Positions 26,245-33,736 of a stretch of 37,294 nt of DNA are shown here, piece after piece. A model generated the notes under the pieces. That model made no database searches, was not told where the DNA came from, and saw only the letters and a program-made list of their open reading frames with translations. The DNA comes from Pirellulales bacterium (GTDB lineage: Bacteria; Planctomycetota; Planctomycetia; Pirellulales; Thermoguttaceae): NCBI GenBank assembly GCA_020846145.1, contig JADLEL010000208.1:1-37294 (forward strand), in the 5' to 3' direction. Made by a program: the position numbers and the translations under genes. How positions within the stretch are numbered: position 1 is the stretch's first letter; each line of letters starts with the position of its first letter.

Positions 26245-26299
26245 CTCGTTCCCAGGCTCCCGCCTCGGAACGCAATGTCCGCGAGGCTCCCGCCTCGCA
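26245..26299. repeat. CTCGTTCCCAGGCTCC repeat unit
   Basis: It begins CTCGTTCCCAGGCTCCCGCC, continues GGAACGCAATG and ends with a second GAGGCTCCCGCCTC palindrome. It is a divergent member of the family at 16588, 28631 and 33683. Confidence 0.7.
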
Positions 26300-26368
26300 G
26301 AAGCGCCAACCAAACCGTGTCCGCACCGAACAAAACGCAGTCTTAATACGGGACAGGTTCTAACCCGC

Positions 26369-26459
26369 ATTATCCATAAAAGCGATTTGTAGAAGCGGCA
26401 TCTTGCCGCTTTTGCCTAAAATGCGGCAGGATGCCGCATCTACGATGTTTATGAATAAT
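26369..26459. mobile_element. 91-base MITE/REP-like palindromic element
   Basis: The outer ends ATTATCCATAAA (26369-26380) and TTTATGAATAAT (26448-26459) are inverted copies with one mismatch. The inner arms 26390-26411 and 26421-26442 each contain a GCGGCAT..TGCCGC palindrome and are inverted relative to each other with a few mismatches. No transposase is encoded. The structure suggests a non-autonomous mobile element. Confidence 0.6.
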
Positions 26460-26482
26460 CTCGGCTAAGGCGTGTATTCGGT

Positions 26483-26528
26483 CAAAGGCCGAGCAGTTCG
26501 CCCAACCCGGGACAAGGCCCTGGGAAAC
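26483..26528. repeat. GCAGTTCGCCCA repeat, copy 1
   Basis: The sequence around GCAGTTCGCCCAACCCGGG and CCTGGGAAACG matches 37205-37251. Similarity extends a little to the left (GGCTAAGGCGT at 26462-26472, against GGCTAAAGCGT near 37150). Confidence 0.65.
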
Positions 26529-26563
26529 GCACTGCCCCCTTGGGCAAGAAGCGAGGGGGATCA

Positions 26564-28588
26564 TCACCCGAAGAGCGAATGCCAAATTCCTTTGAAGATG
26601 ACGGGGCCGCCTTCCCACAATTTGATGGTAACGCCCATCAGCGATTCGCCGGCAATGAGGCCGGAGGAGCCGGCGACGATGAATTTCTCGCCGCTTTTCG
26701 GATAATTTTTCATCCACAGCCACGCGACGAGCGCGCCGATGAACATCGCGATGGATTGCTGCGCTTGGACCACGCCGGCGATGCCCAATCCGGTGGCCGA
26801 GGGGAGCCACTTCGCATAATGCTTGGGCAGAAACTCGTCCGCCAGGGCCAGCGCGATGCCCAATGCTCCGGTGATGCACATGGCCACCACGCTATAGTTG
26901 GGAAGTTTGCTGAATCCTTCCGCCAACAGCACGGCGACGCTCTTCCAAATCGTCACCGACGGCGCGGGAAACTCATCGGTGCAGAGATTTGTCGCCGGTT
27001 CTTCGACGTTCGGTTCGAACTCCGGCGCGCGAACGATTATCAGATAGACGGGGACGCAAATTAAGATGCCGGCCATAACGCCAAAAAGCTGCGAAAGCAC
27101 TTGCCGCCGCGGATTTGCGCCGACCAAATAGCCCGCCTTGAGGCTGACCAAAAGGTCGGCCGAATGGCACGCGCCCGCGCCGGTGATCGAGGCCGTCGCG
27201 AGGTTGATGGTCGTATTGCTGGGCGCGAGAACGCCGTAGGTAAGCTGGGTGATTTTGCCCATCGCGCCGATGGGAGTGAAGTCGGTTTCGCCGGTTGCCC
27301 GGGCGGCGATGATCGCCAACAAGAATGTCAAAGCGACCGCGATCACGCCCATCCACCAGCGGATAGAGAAGAAGAGGTGCCCGAAATAGACGCACGCGGC
27401 GCCGGAAACCAGCACGCCCACGAGAAACCACCACATCGGCGCTTCCACTTCGGCCAAGGGATCGCTCTGCTTTTTCTGTACGCCGAAGATCGCCGTCAAC
27501 TCGGAGAACGATTTGGCGATCGTTTTCCACCGCAAAACGAAAGTCGTCAGCCCGGCGGTAACCATCATGGCCACGGCGGGCCAAAGCGTCCATCCGCCGG
27601 AAATATTGACGAAAGGTATTTTCGCGGGATCCCAAACGATGCCGAAACCTTTCTCCGAAAAAATATAATAGGGTAGGGTGCCGAAATAGATGACCGCGCC
27701 GATCAAAAGTGAAGTACCCACGCGGATGCCCATCAGCGCGCCGGCGGCTAGAAAGAGCGCCGAACTTTCGTGGAACATCGTCCGCTCATCCATCAACATT
27801 TTGCCGAACTTGCCGGGAAAGAGGGGAATTTTTCCGGGAAAGGCCCAGCCCAACTTTTCGCCCAACCCCACGTTGCCGATGAGGTTTCCGAACCACAAGC
27901 AAAGCGGCCGCCATGCATCGACCCAGAAATTCAAGAGCGCGGCGAACAGTCCGCACCCGAACAGGGCCTTCGCCTGCGCGACGGCGTCGCCGCCGGTGGT
28001 GTGCAAGGTGCGGAGCGTGCCGGCGGTGGCCGTGCCCGACGGGAACGGCAGCTTGTCGATGTTGATCATTTGCCGCTTGAGCGGAATGGCCATGCAAACG
28101 CCCAGCAAGGCGATGCAGCCGACCCAGATCATCATTTGCCACCAAATCATCGGCTGACCGGTGACGAGGTAGAGCGCGGGGACGGCCGAGATCAGCGCGC
28201 CGGTCGAGAGCGAGCCGGCCGCGCTGGCGCAGGTGGTCATGGTGCAATCTTCGAGGATGTTGAACGGCTTGCGGCGGATGGCGGGAATGATCTTTTCCAG
28301 CATTTTGAACGCGGCGAAGGCGATCACGCAAGAGGTGACGGTCACGCCGAATCCCCAGCCCATCTTCAAGCCGACGTAAAGGTTCGACAGCGACATCACG
28401 CCGCCGACCATCATTCCCATGATGATCGTCCGCAGCGTGAACTGCGGCATCTTGTCGCCTCGATAGACGTTTTTGAGCCAATTCAAATCGTCCCGGTCGA
28501 TTTCCGATAATGGGGAATCGGGGATTTCGCCGGGAGATGAGAGTTGATCGTTGGCCGAGAGATTGGTATCGTCTTGCGGTTGGGACAC
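26564..28588 (-). CDS. OPT-family oligopeptide/metal transporter
   Basis: This is a predicted 674-residue inner-membrane protein with about 14-16 hydrophobic segments. The OPT family is recognised from MPQFTLRTIIMGMMVGGVMSLSNLYVGLK near the N-terminus, the PFNILEDCTMTTCASAAGSLSTG block, LPFPSGTATAGTLRTLH, and the C-terminal LLAEGFSKLPNYSV, SATGLGIAGVV and AGSSGLIAGESLMGV blocks. Prokaryotic OPT proteins import small peptides or metal chelates; the substrate here is not predictable. The frame is open upstream to an ATG at 28753, but that leader is the translation of the palindromic repeat at 28631-28771. The GTG at 28588, with GGAG 11 bases upstream, is preferred. Confidence 0.9.
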   Translation of the reverse strand: MSQPQDDTNLSANDQLSSPGEIPDSPLSEIDRDDLNWLKNVYRGDKMPQFTLRTIIMGMMVGGVMSLSNLYVGLKMGWGFGVTVTSCVIAFAAFKMLEKIIPAIRRKPFNILEDCTMTTCASAAGSLSTGALISAVPALYLVTGQPMIWWQMMIWVGCIALLGVCMAIPLKRQMINIDKLPFPSGTATAGTLRTLHTTGGDAVAQAKALFGCGLFAALLNFWVDAWRPLCLWFGNLIGNVGLGEKLGWAFPGKIPLFPGKFGKMLMDERTMFHESSALFLAAGALMGIRVGTSLLIGAVIYFGTLPYYIFSEKGFGIVWDPAKIPFVNISGGWTLWPAVAMMVTAGLTTFVLRWKTIAKSFSELTAIFGVQKKQSDPLAEVEAPMWWFLVGVLVSGAACVYFGHLFFSIRWWMGVIAVALTFLLAIIAARATGETDFTPIGAMGKITQLTYGVLAPSNTTINLATASITGAGACHSADLLVSLKAGYLVGANPRRQVLSQLFGVMAGILICVPVYLIIVRAPEFEPNVEEPATNLCTDEFPAPSVTIWKSVAVLLAEGFSKLPNYSVVAMCITGALGIALALADEFLPKHYAKWLPSATGLGIAGVVQAQQSIAMFIGALVAWLWMKNYPKSGEKFIVAGSSGLIAGESLMGVTIKLWEGGPVIFKGIWHSLFG

Positions 28589-28630
28589 GTTGGGATCAGC
28601 TCCGGGGGAAATGGGTAAGGCTAGTATCAA

Positions 28631-28771
28631 CTCGTTCCCATGCTCCGCGTGGGAACGCAATTGTTGGACGCTCCGCGTCCTTGGCATGAGTGTTTGACTC
28701 GATGTCGATTGGCACCTCGCCGACGCCGGAGCGTCGGGGAATTGCGTTCCCACGCGGAGCGTGGGAACGAG
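28631..28771. repeat. Long inverted repeat of CTCGTTCCCA units
   Basis: The arms 28631-28679 and 28722-28771 are inverted copies. The outer 32 bases (CTCGTTCCCATGCTCCGCGT and onward) differ at one position, with more changes inward. Each arm holds its own small GTTCCCA...TGGGAAC hairpin. It fills the gap between the serine hydrolase gene and the OPT gene, and is the only complete two-armed member of this family in the window. Confidence 0.85.
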
Positions 28772-28790
28772 TAGTCTTGGGAGGGCGAGG

Positions 28791-30431
28791 TCAATACACG
28801 ATCCGTTTCAATGTCATGTTGGCGAGAATGGCGGAGTGGACGCGGCCGTTTTCGCCGCGCTGGAACACCAACTGCTCGCCGAGGTACATGCCCGTGGGCA
28901 GGTGGAAGCTGGTTTGATTCAGCGGCGCGAGGCGATAATCGAACATGTTTTCGGTCATGGCGTACATGTGCCCGTGCTTGACGGAGATTACCAGTGGGAT
29001 GAACTCCGGGCCGTAGGAGCCGAGAAAATCGCGCCACGATTCCGGAATTTCCCGCACGGCGGCGGGATCGACGCGGACGAAGTTTTGGAACAGCGTGCTG
29101 AAGCCGCACACTTCGCCGGCGGCATTCCTCTGGAAATCCCAGGGCGCGCGAGCGGCGTTGCCGCCGTCGCCCAGGAAGCGGTCGCGCGCGACGGGCGTTA
29201 CCTCGAATTCCTGGCCGGAGATATCGGCCCAGAGGCGGTCGCCGCGGACTTCGATCTTCGCCCAATAGCTTTCCGATTCGTAATCGCCGGCGTAAGCCGC
29301 GAGTTCCGCGGGCGAGAGGGGGGCGATGGCTTCCTCAGCCCGCGGCGGTTCGCCGATTTTGACCTGGAGCAGGGATTCCAGCGCGGCCTCGGCCAGTTTC
29401 GTCACCGTGCCCGCGATCACGTCGTCGTTGGCCAGCACGACCGCGCCGATCTTGTGCCGGGGAACGACTTGCATGAGCGAAGTAAAACCGTAAACCGCGC
29501 CCATGTGGCCGACGACGTCGTGCTCGCGGAACTTCCCCGTCACGAAGCCCAGCCCGTAGCTGACGCGATCCTGCGGGGCTTGCGATTGGAACATTTGCCG
29601 CAATGTATCGGGACGGAGGATTTGCCGGTCGCCGGCGCGGCCATCGGCGAGCAGCATCATCGCGAAGCGCGCGAGGTCGTCGGCTGTAGTATAGAGGTTT
29701 CCCGCCGGAAGGGTGCCCAATTCGAACAACGGCGCGTCTTCGGCGACGAATCCGCCGCGGCAATCGGCGATGCGCATCTGTCCGTTAGCCAGCCGGGGAC
29801 GAACGATGTCGTTCAATACGAAGGACGAATGTTTCATGCCCAGGGGATCGAAAATCTCCCGCCGCACGTACTCTTGGAAGGGCAGACCGGTGATTTTTTC
29901 CACGAGCCAGCCGTTGATCGAAGCGCCGATGTTGGAATACTTGGTTACCGTGCCGGGCCGATGCACGAGGACGCAATCGGCGGTGCTGGCGACGGTGGCG
30001 TCAAGGCTGGGTCCGGAGGAGTCGTAATATCCGCCGACGGGCGATTCGCGGATCATCCCCGCTCGATGCCCCATCAACAGCCGCGGGGTGATTGGCGGGC
30101 AGTTCTCGAAGGGGACGAGAATGCGGAACTCGGGGGCGTAATCGGCCACCGGGCGGTCGATGTCGAGCTTGCCCCGTTCGGCGAGTTGCATCGCGGCGAC
30201 GGCCGTGAAGAGTTTTGAGATCGAACCGGCGCGATAAACCGAGTCCGGCTGGGTTGCAATTTGCTTGCGGGGATCGGCGAAGCCGAAATTTTTCCGGTAA
30301 ACGACGTTCCGGTCGTCGATCCAGGCTACGGAAACGCCGGTCAAAATTCCGCGCCCGATTTCGCGTTCGACGATTTTTTCGAAGCGGGCGGCGAGATCGG
30401 CATAAATCGGATTCTCGGCAGGTTGGTTCAT
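28791..30431 (-). CDS. Beta-lactamase-related (class C-like) serine hydrolase
   Basis: This is a predicted 546-residue protein. The beta-lactamase/PBP-like fold is shown by SISK (nucleophile S70, K73), YSN (165-167) and HMG (309-311) in place of KTG, the class C/esterase arrangement. LLMGHRAGM and ANGQMR support it. A C-terminal beta domain follows (about residues 385-545). Possible roles are peptidase, esterase or D-aminopeptidase; antibiotic hydrolysis cannot be assumed. The start at 30431 is chosen because the open frame further upstream reads through the repeat at 30478-30534. No signal peptide and no strong ribosome site are seen there. Confidence 0.87.
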   Translation of the reverse strand: MNQPAENPIYADLAARFEKIVEREIGRGILTGVSVAWIDDRNVVYRKNFGFADPRKQIATQPDSVYRAGSISKLFTAVAAMQLAERGKLDIDRPVADYAPEFRILVPFENCPPITPRLLMGHRAGMIRESPVGGYYDSSGPSLDATVASTADCVLVHRPGTVTKYSNIGASINGWLVEKITGLPFQEYVRREIFDPLGMKHSSFVLNDIVRPRLANGQMRIADCRGGFVAEDAPLFELGTLPAGNLYTTADDLARFAMMLLADGRAGDRQILRPDTLRQMFQSQAPQDRVSYGLGFVTGKFREHDVVGHMGAVYGFTSLMQVVPRHKIGAVVLANDDVIAGTVTKLAEAALESLLQVKIGEPPRAEEAIAPLSPAELAAYAGDYESESYWAKIEVRGDRLWADISGQEFEVTPVARDRFLGDGGNAARAPWDFQRNAAGEVCGFSTLFQNFVRVDPAAVREIPESWRDFLGSYGPEFIPLVISVKHGHMYAMTENMFDYRLAPLNQTSFHLPTGMYLGEQLVFQRGENGRVHSAILANMTLKRIVY

Positions 30432-30477
30432 GAGTTTTGTCGGATGTAGTGGTTCGACAAACGTTATTCGACAGGTT

Positions 30478-30534
30478 GTTGGGATGGCAGTTGTACTGCC
30501 ATCCCCGGGGCGACAGTACAACTGTCGCCCCAAC
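30478..30534. repeat. Double hairpin (tandem 11-bp stems)
   Basis: Two perfect hairpins lie side by side: 30481-30491 with 30495-30505 (GGGATGGCAGT stem), and 30507-30517 with 30521-30531 (GGGGCGACAGT stem). Each has a three-base loop. The whole is also roughly symmetrical, starting GTTGGG and ending CCCCAAC. It lies between the serine hydrolase start and the end of the upstream minus-strand gene, where it may act as a terminator. Confidence 0.8.
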
Positions 30535-30603
30535 CGAATTTGTCAAATATGGTTTGTCGGGGCATTAGGGTGGGAATGCGCTTCGTTGGTCCCACCCGAC
30601 TTT

Positions 30604-33600
30604 CTATTTTGGTTTGGCGGTAAAGCCCGCGCTGGCCCAATCGGCGTGATCGCAGGCGATGCCGTCGCCGGTGCTTTGGGCGACCAGGCGGAGCTTTTTG
30701 CCGCCGGCGGGCAGCGGCACATCGACGTGCGTATAATCGCCGGGACGCATCACCGGGGTGCTTTGGACGCATTTTTGGTCGATCCAAATCTCGAAGACCA
30801 CGGTGCCTTGCTTGTAGCGGCGCATGGCGTCATCGACGCCGATTACGGCGACGAAGCGGGAGTAACCGGGCAGGATATCATATTCCAATTCGGAATTCGC
30901 GGCAACGCCGACGCCGCGCTCGTGGACGGCGCCGCCGAGCGTGAGCGGATTATCGCCGATCGAGCGGTTCATGCGGGGATGCCCGCCCCAGTCGGTGGTC
31001 GCCTTGAGGGGCTTGAGTTCGACCAAGGAAACGTCGGGCTGCGGCGGTTTCGGGCCGCGGCGGCCGAAATCGGCGACGGCGGGCAAGCTGGCATCCGCCG
31101 GCGTGAAGCGGACCGCGAGCAACCGGAGCGAACGGTCGATTTGAAGAGGCTTTTCGTATTTGGGCGAGTGCAACGTGGGCGGAGTGCCGTCGAGGGTATA
31201 ATGGATGGACTCGCCGGCGAGCGGTTGCGGCGAGGAGAGCGTTACTTCCACGGCTTCATCGAAAAATCCGCCGGCGGGGGAAATTCGCGGCGGCGAGGGA
31301 GGGATTTTCACGCATTCCCGTTCGAGCGCCGCGCCGATCTTCTTCTCGCCCCGGAAGGCGGCGGCTTTGACGACCGTGGTTTTTCGCAGTTCCACGGGCG
31401 CGGAGTATGAGGGCGATTGGGGCGTCGGCTCAGTGCCGTCGAGGGTGAAGCGGAGCCGCGCATTTTCCAGCGTCGTGCCGAGTTCGAGTTTCATCGAATC
31501 GATAAAGTACGACGCTTTCGGCTCCATCCACAAATAATTCAAGAGGAGCATCGCGCAGCCGCGCTTCAGCGGCACGTCGATGCGCAGCGCATCTTCTCGT
31601 TCGACGGCATTCAGCGCGACGGCATTCGCTTCGGCCGGTTGGATGGCCTCGCAGCGGAATCCCTTTTGGCCGGGCAGTTTCGGCAAGCCTTGCAACACGA
31701 CCGTTACCGAGGCTTCCTTGCCGCCGGAGATAACCGGCACGACAAAGCCGCCGGGCGCTTCGAAGACATTGGCCAAGGCTTTATCGCCTTCCACGCGAAT
31801 GACGTGCGGCAGCAGCACCCAGCGCTTGCCGCGCAGGGCGTCGAACAAGGGGCCGTAATCCAGGTAAAACCGTTCGCGCGTCGGGTCGGGCAACATGCAA
31901 TGGTCGTTGCCCGGCACGGGAGCCGTGAGGTACGCGCCCATGTAAAGATGCCGCTGAAAAAAGGCGTCGGGGCCTTTGCCTTTTTCGTCGAGGTCCCAGG
32001 TCCACTCCATGACCGGCTTATCAATGCCCATGAGGGCGCACATATTCAGACTGACGCCCTGCATCCCGGCTTCGTCGTAGATGCCGTCCAAATGCCGCAT
32101 CAGGTCGATGCGCGCGTAGTGCGGATTGCCGTAAATCACCTTCCCAGCCGCGTGCATCATTGGCCCGATGCGGTCCATCGCCGCGTGCCAGGAATTCACC
32201 AGCGAGCGCGCCGGACGGCCTTTGTACCACGTGCGGCCGTCGTCGCGCTCGCGGTTGTAAAAGTGTATCCAATCCATGCGGTCGATGCAGATGCCGAAAC
32301 TTTCGGGGATCCGCTCGATGTGCCGCCGGGCCTGTTCGACCAAATGATCCTGATAGACCGGCTCGCCGGGGTCCATCGCCACGCAGCCTTCCCAGGAGGC
32401 GATGGGCTTGCCGTCGGGGCCCGGCAGAATTCCCTTGCCGACCATGTGGTAGAGAAAATCGTTTGGGTCTTTCCAGAGATCGGCGTCGTCGGTCGCTTTG
32501 CGCGGGGGCGGCGGATAGCGATAAAAATTGCCGGCTTCGGTGATGTTGAAATAATTGACTTCATAAAAGCCCATCCGGCGGAGGTTTCGCGCCGAAGCCC
32601 GCATCTTGGCGACGTTCGTCTTTTGCTTTTTGAAATCGGTCCACTCGTCGGCGTCGGTTTTCGTCGGCGGCAGGAACATCGACATGTAAGGGAAGTCGAA
32701 ACTGGCCTTCCAGTTCACGCGGAAGGCCATCCGCATGAGCAATTCGGCGTCGGTGATCTCGGCATGGCTCGAATAGCCGCCGTTGCCCGCCATTTGCCGC
32801 ACGCAGGGATTGGGCGGTTCGAAATACGCCGGATAGCGGCGGGCATACCAATCGAGGCCGCTGCGCCAATCGGCCCGATGCGCGGTCAGGTCGAGCGCGC
32901 AGCGCACCACGTTCGTTTTCTCGAGCCGGTGATGCCGCCGGGTAAAGGTCAAGTCGCCCCCGGCGGTCGTCGCAAGGTCCATGTCGAGATACAGATCCTC
33001 CGGCGAGAGGGCGACGCTGAGGCCGAGGTCGGCTTGCGGATCGAGAAGGCATAAAAGCGGAATGACGAACGTGTCGCGGTCCTTGTCGGGCTTCACGTTC
33101 CCATAATCCATCCGGCGGTCCTTGAAGAACTGCGGCCGCAAGGGATCGTTCCAGCCTTTGAACTTAGGCAACGGATCGCCCCAGGCGGTCCAGAAGCGGC
33201 TTTTCTCGGCGTCCGGCCAATGAATTATTGTTTGGATGGGCGTGGTCCAGGGCTTCTCCCGCCCGATAATTTCGATTTCCCAGCGGATGCTGTCTTTCCG
33301 CGGCAAGAAGCGTTCGCGAACGGTTACGGCTTGCTTTTCCGCTTCGTGGATGAACTTTTTTTCGAATTCGGCGCCGCCGCCGGGCAGTTGAGAAACCTTT
33401 GGTTCACCTTCAAGAAGGCAATCCGCAAGCGAGGTTTCGGCAGTCATGGGCCGCTCGGCGGATTCCCCGGCGATCTTGATTCCGATAATGTTTCCGCCGG
33501 CGGATAAACGCAGGGCGAGATTTTTTGTTTCCAAGGAGTAAGTTGCCGGTTCCGCCGCCGAGATGGAGCAGCCGCCGATAACGTAGGATAAGAATACCGC

Positions 33601-33627
33601 GAGCACGGGGACGATCTTCGATGGCAT
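30604..33627 (-). CDS. Secreted NPCBM-domain protein, glycosidase-like, paralogue A
   Basis: This is a predicted 1007-residue protein starting at 33627, with AAGGAG eight bases upstream. The longer open frame to 34059 overlaps the neighbouring gene and a repeat. A signal peptide (IVPVLAVFLSYVIGGC) could be a lipoprotein signal. The first ~650 residues resemble a glycoside-hydrolase barrel that I cannot assign; conserved acids sit in GICIDRMDW (near 449) and DGIYDE (near 516). Two chitobiase-type repeats (TLDGTEPTPQSPSYSAP near 720, and TLDGTPPTLHSPKY near 815) follow. The C-terminus (about 865-1006) is an NPCBM carbohydrate-binding domain (ERGVGVAANSELEYDI). It is closely similar over its full length to the adjacent gene at 33737-36769. 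Confidence 0.85.
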   Translation of the reverse strand: MPSKIVPVLAVFLSYVIGGCSISAAEPATYSLETKNLALRLSAGGNIIGIKIAGESAERPMTAETSLADCLLEGEPKVSQLPGGGAEFEKKFIHEAEKQAVTVRERFLPRKDSIRWEIEIIGREKPWTTPIQTIIHWPDAEKSRFWTAWGDPLPKFKGWNDPLRPQFFKDRRMDYGNVKPDKDRDTFVIPLLCLLDPQADLGLSVALSPEDLYLDMDLATTAGGDLTFTRRHHRLEKTNVVRCALDLTAHRADWRSGLDWYARRYPAYFEPPNPCVRQMAGNGGYSSHAEITDAELLMRMAFRVNWKASFDFPYMSMFLPPTKTDADEWTDFKKQKTNVAKMRASARNLRRMGFYEVNYFNITEAGNFYRYPPPPRKATDDADLWKDPNDFLYHMVGKGILPGPDGKPIASWEGCVAMDPGEPVYQDHLVEQARRHIERIPESFGICIDRMDWIHFYNRERDDGRTWYKGRPARSLVNSWHAAMDRIGPMMHAAGKVIYGNPHYARIDLMRHLDGIYDEAGMQGVSLNMCALMGIDKPVMEWTWDLDEKGKGPDAFFQRHLYMGAYLTAPVPGNDHCMLPDPTRERFYLDYGPLFDALRGKRWVLLPHVIRVEGDKALANVFEAPGGFVVPVISGGKEASVTVVLQGLPKLPGQKGFRCEAIQPAEANAVALNAVEREDALRIDVPLKRGCAMLLLNYLWMEPKASYFIDSMKLELGTTLENARLRFTLDGTEPTPQSPSYSAPVELRKTTVVKAAAFRGEKKIGAALERECVKIPPSPPRISPAGGFFDEAVEVTLSSPQPLAGESIHYTLDGTPPTLHSPKYEKPLQIDRSLRLLAVRFTPADASLPAVADFGRRGPKPPQPDVSLVELKPLKATTDWGGHPRMNRSIGDNPLTLGGAVHERGVGVAANSELEYDILPGYSRFVAVIGVDDAMRRYKQGTVVFEIWIDQKCVQSTPVMRPGDYTHVDVPLPAGGKKLRLVAQSTGDGIACDHADWASAGFTAKPK

Positions 33628-33682
33628 GGATACGCTCCTTGGATGAAGTCGGCCCCGTGGGAACGCCGGTTGGCGTTTCGGC

Positions 33683-33732
33683 GACGCGGGAGCGTCGGGG
33701 AAGTGCGTTCCCGCGCGGAGCGTGGGAACGAG
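33683..33732. repeat. CTCGTTCCCA family unit between the NPCBM paralogues
   Basis: These 50 bases match the right arm of the inverted repeat at 28722-28771 at 47 positions. The unit ends GAGCGTGGGAACGAG just before the stop of the upstream paralogue and lies in the 109-base gap between the tandem genes. Confidence 0.8.
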
Positions 33733-33736
33733 CACA

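Larger units (their letters stand above)
25903..26563. other. Gene-free, repeat-rich intergenic region
   Basis: This gap of 661 bases separates two minus-strand genes. It contains a small CCCTCT-AA-AGAGGG hairpin at 26113-26126, a CACGGAGG half-element (26192-26220), a CTCGTTCC unit (26245-26299), a palindromic element with terminal repeats (26369-26459) and a GCAGTTCGCCC repeat (26483-26528). Short open frames across it translate only repeats. The upstream region of the alpha-2-macroglobulin gene, about 25903-26100, probably holds its promoter, but no convincing pair of boxes was found. Confidence 0.7.

Noticed and set aside
26141..26392. Small open frames in the 25903-26563 gap
   Set aside because: They translate the palindromic repeats and have no ribosome site or family resemblance.
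28589..28753. N-terminal extension of the OPT transporter from ATG 28753
   Set aside because: The leader is repeat-derived and hydrophilic, without family similarity.
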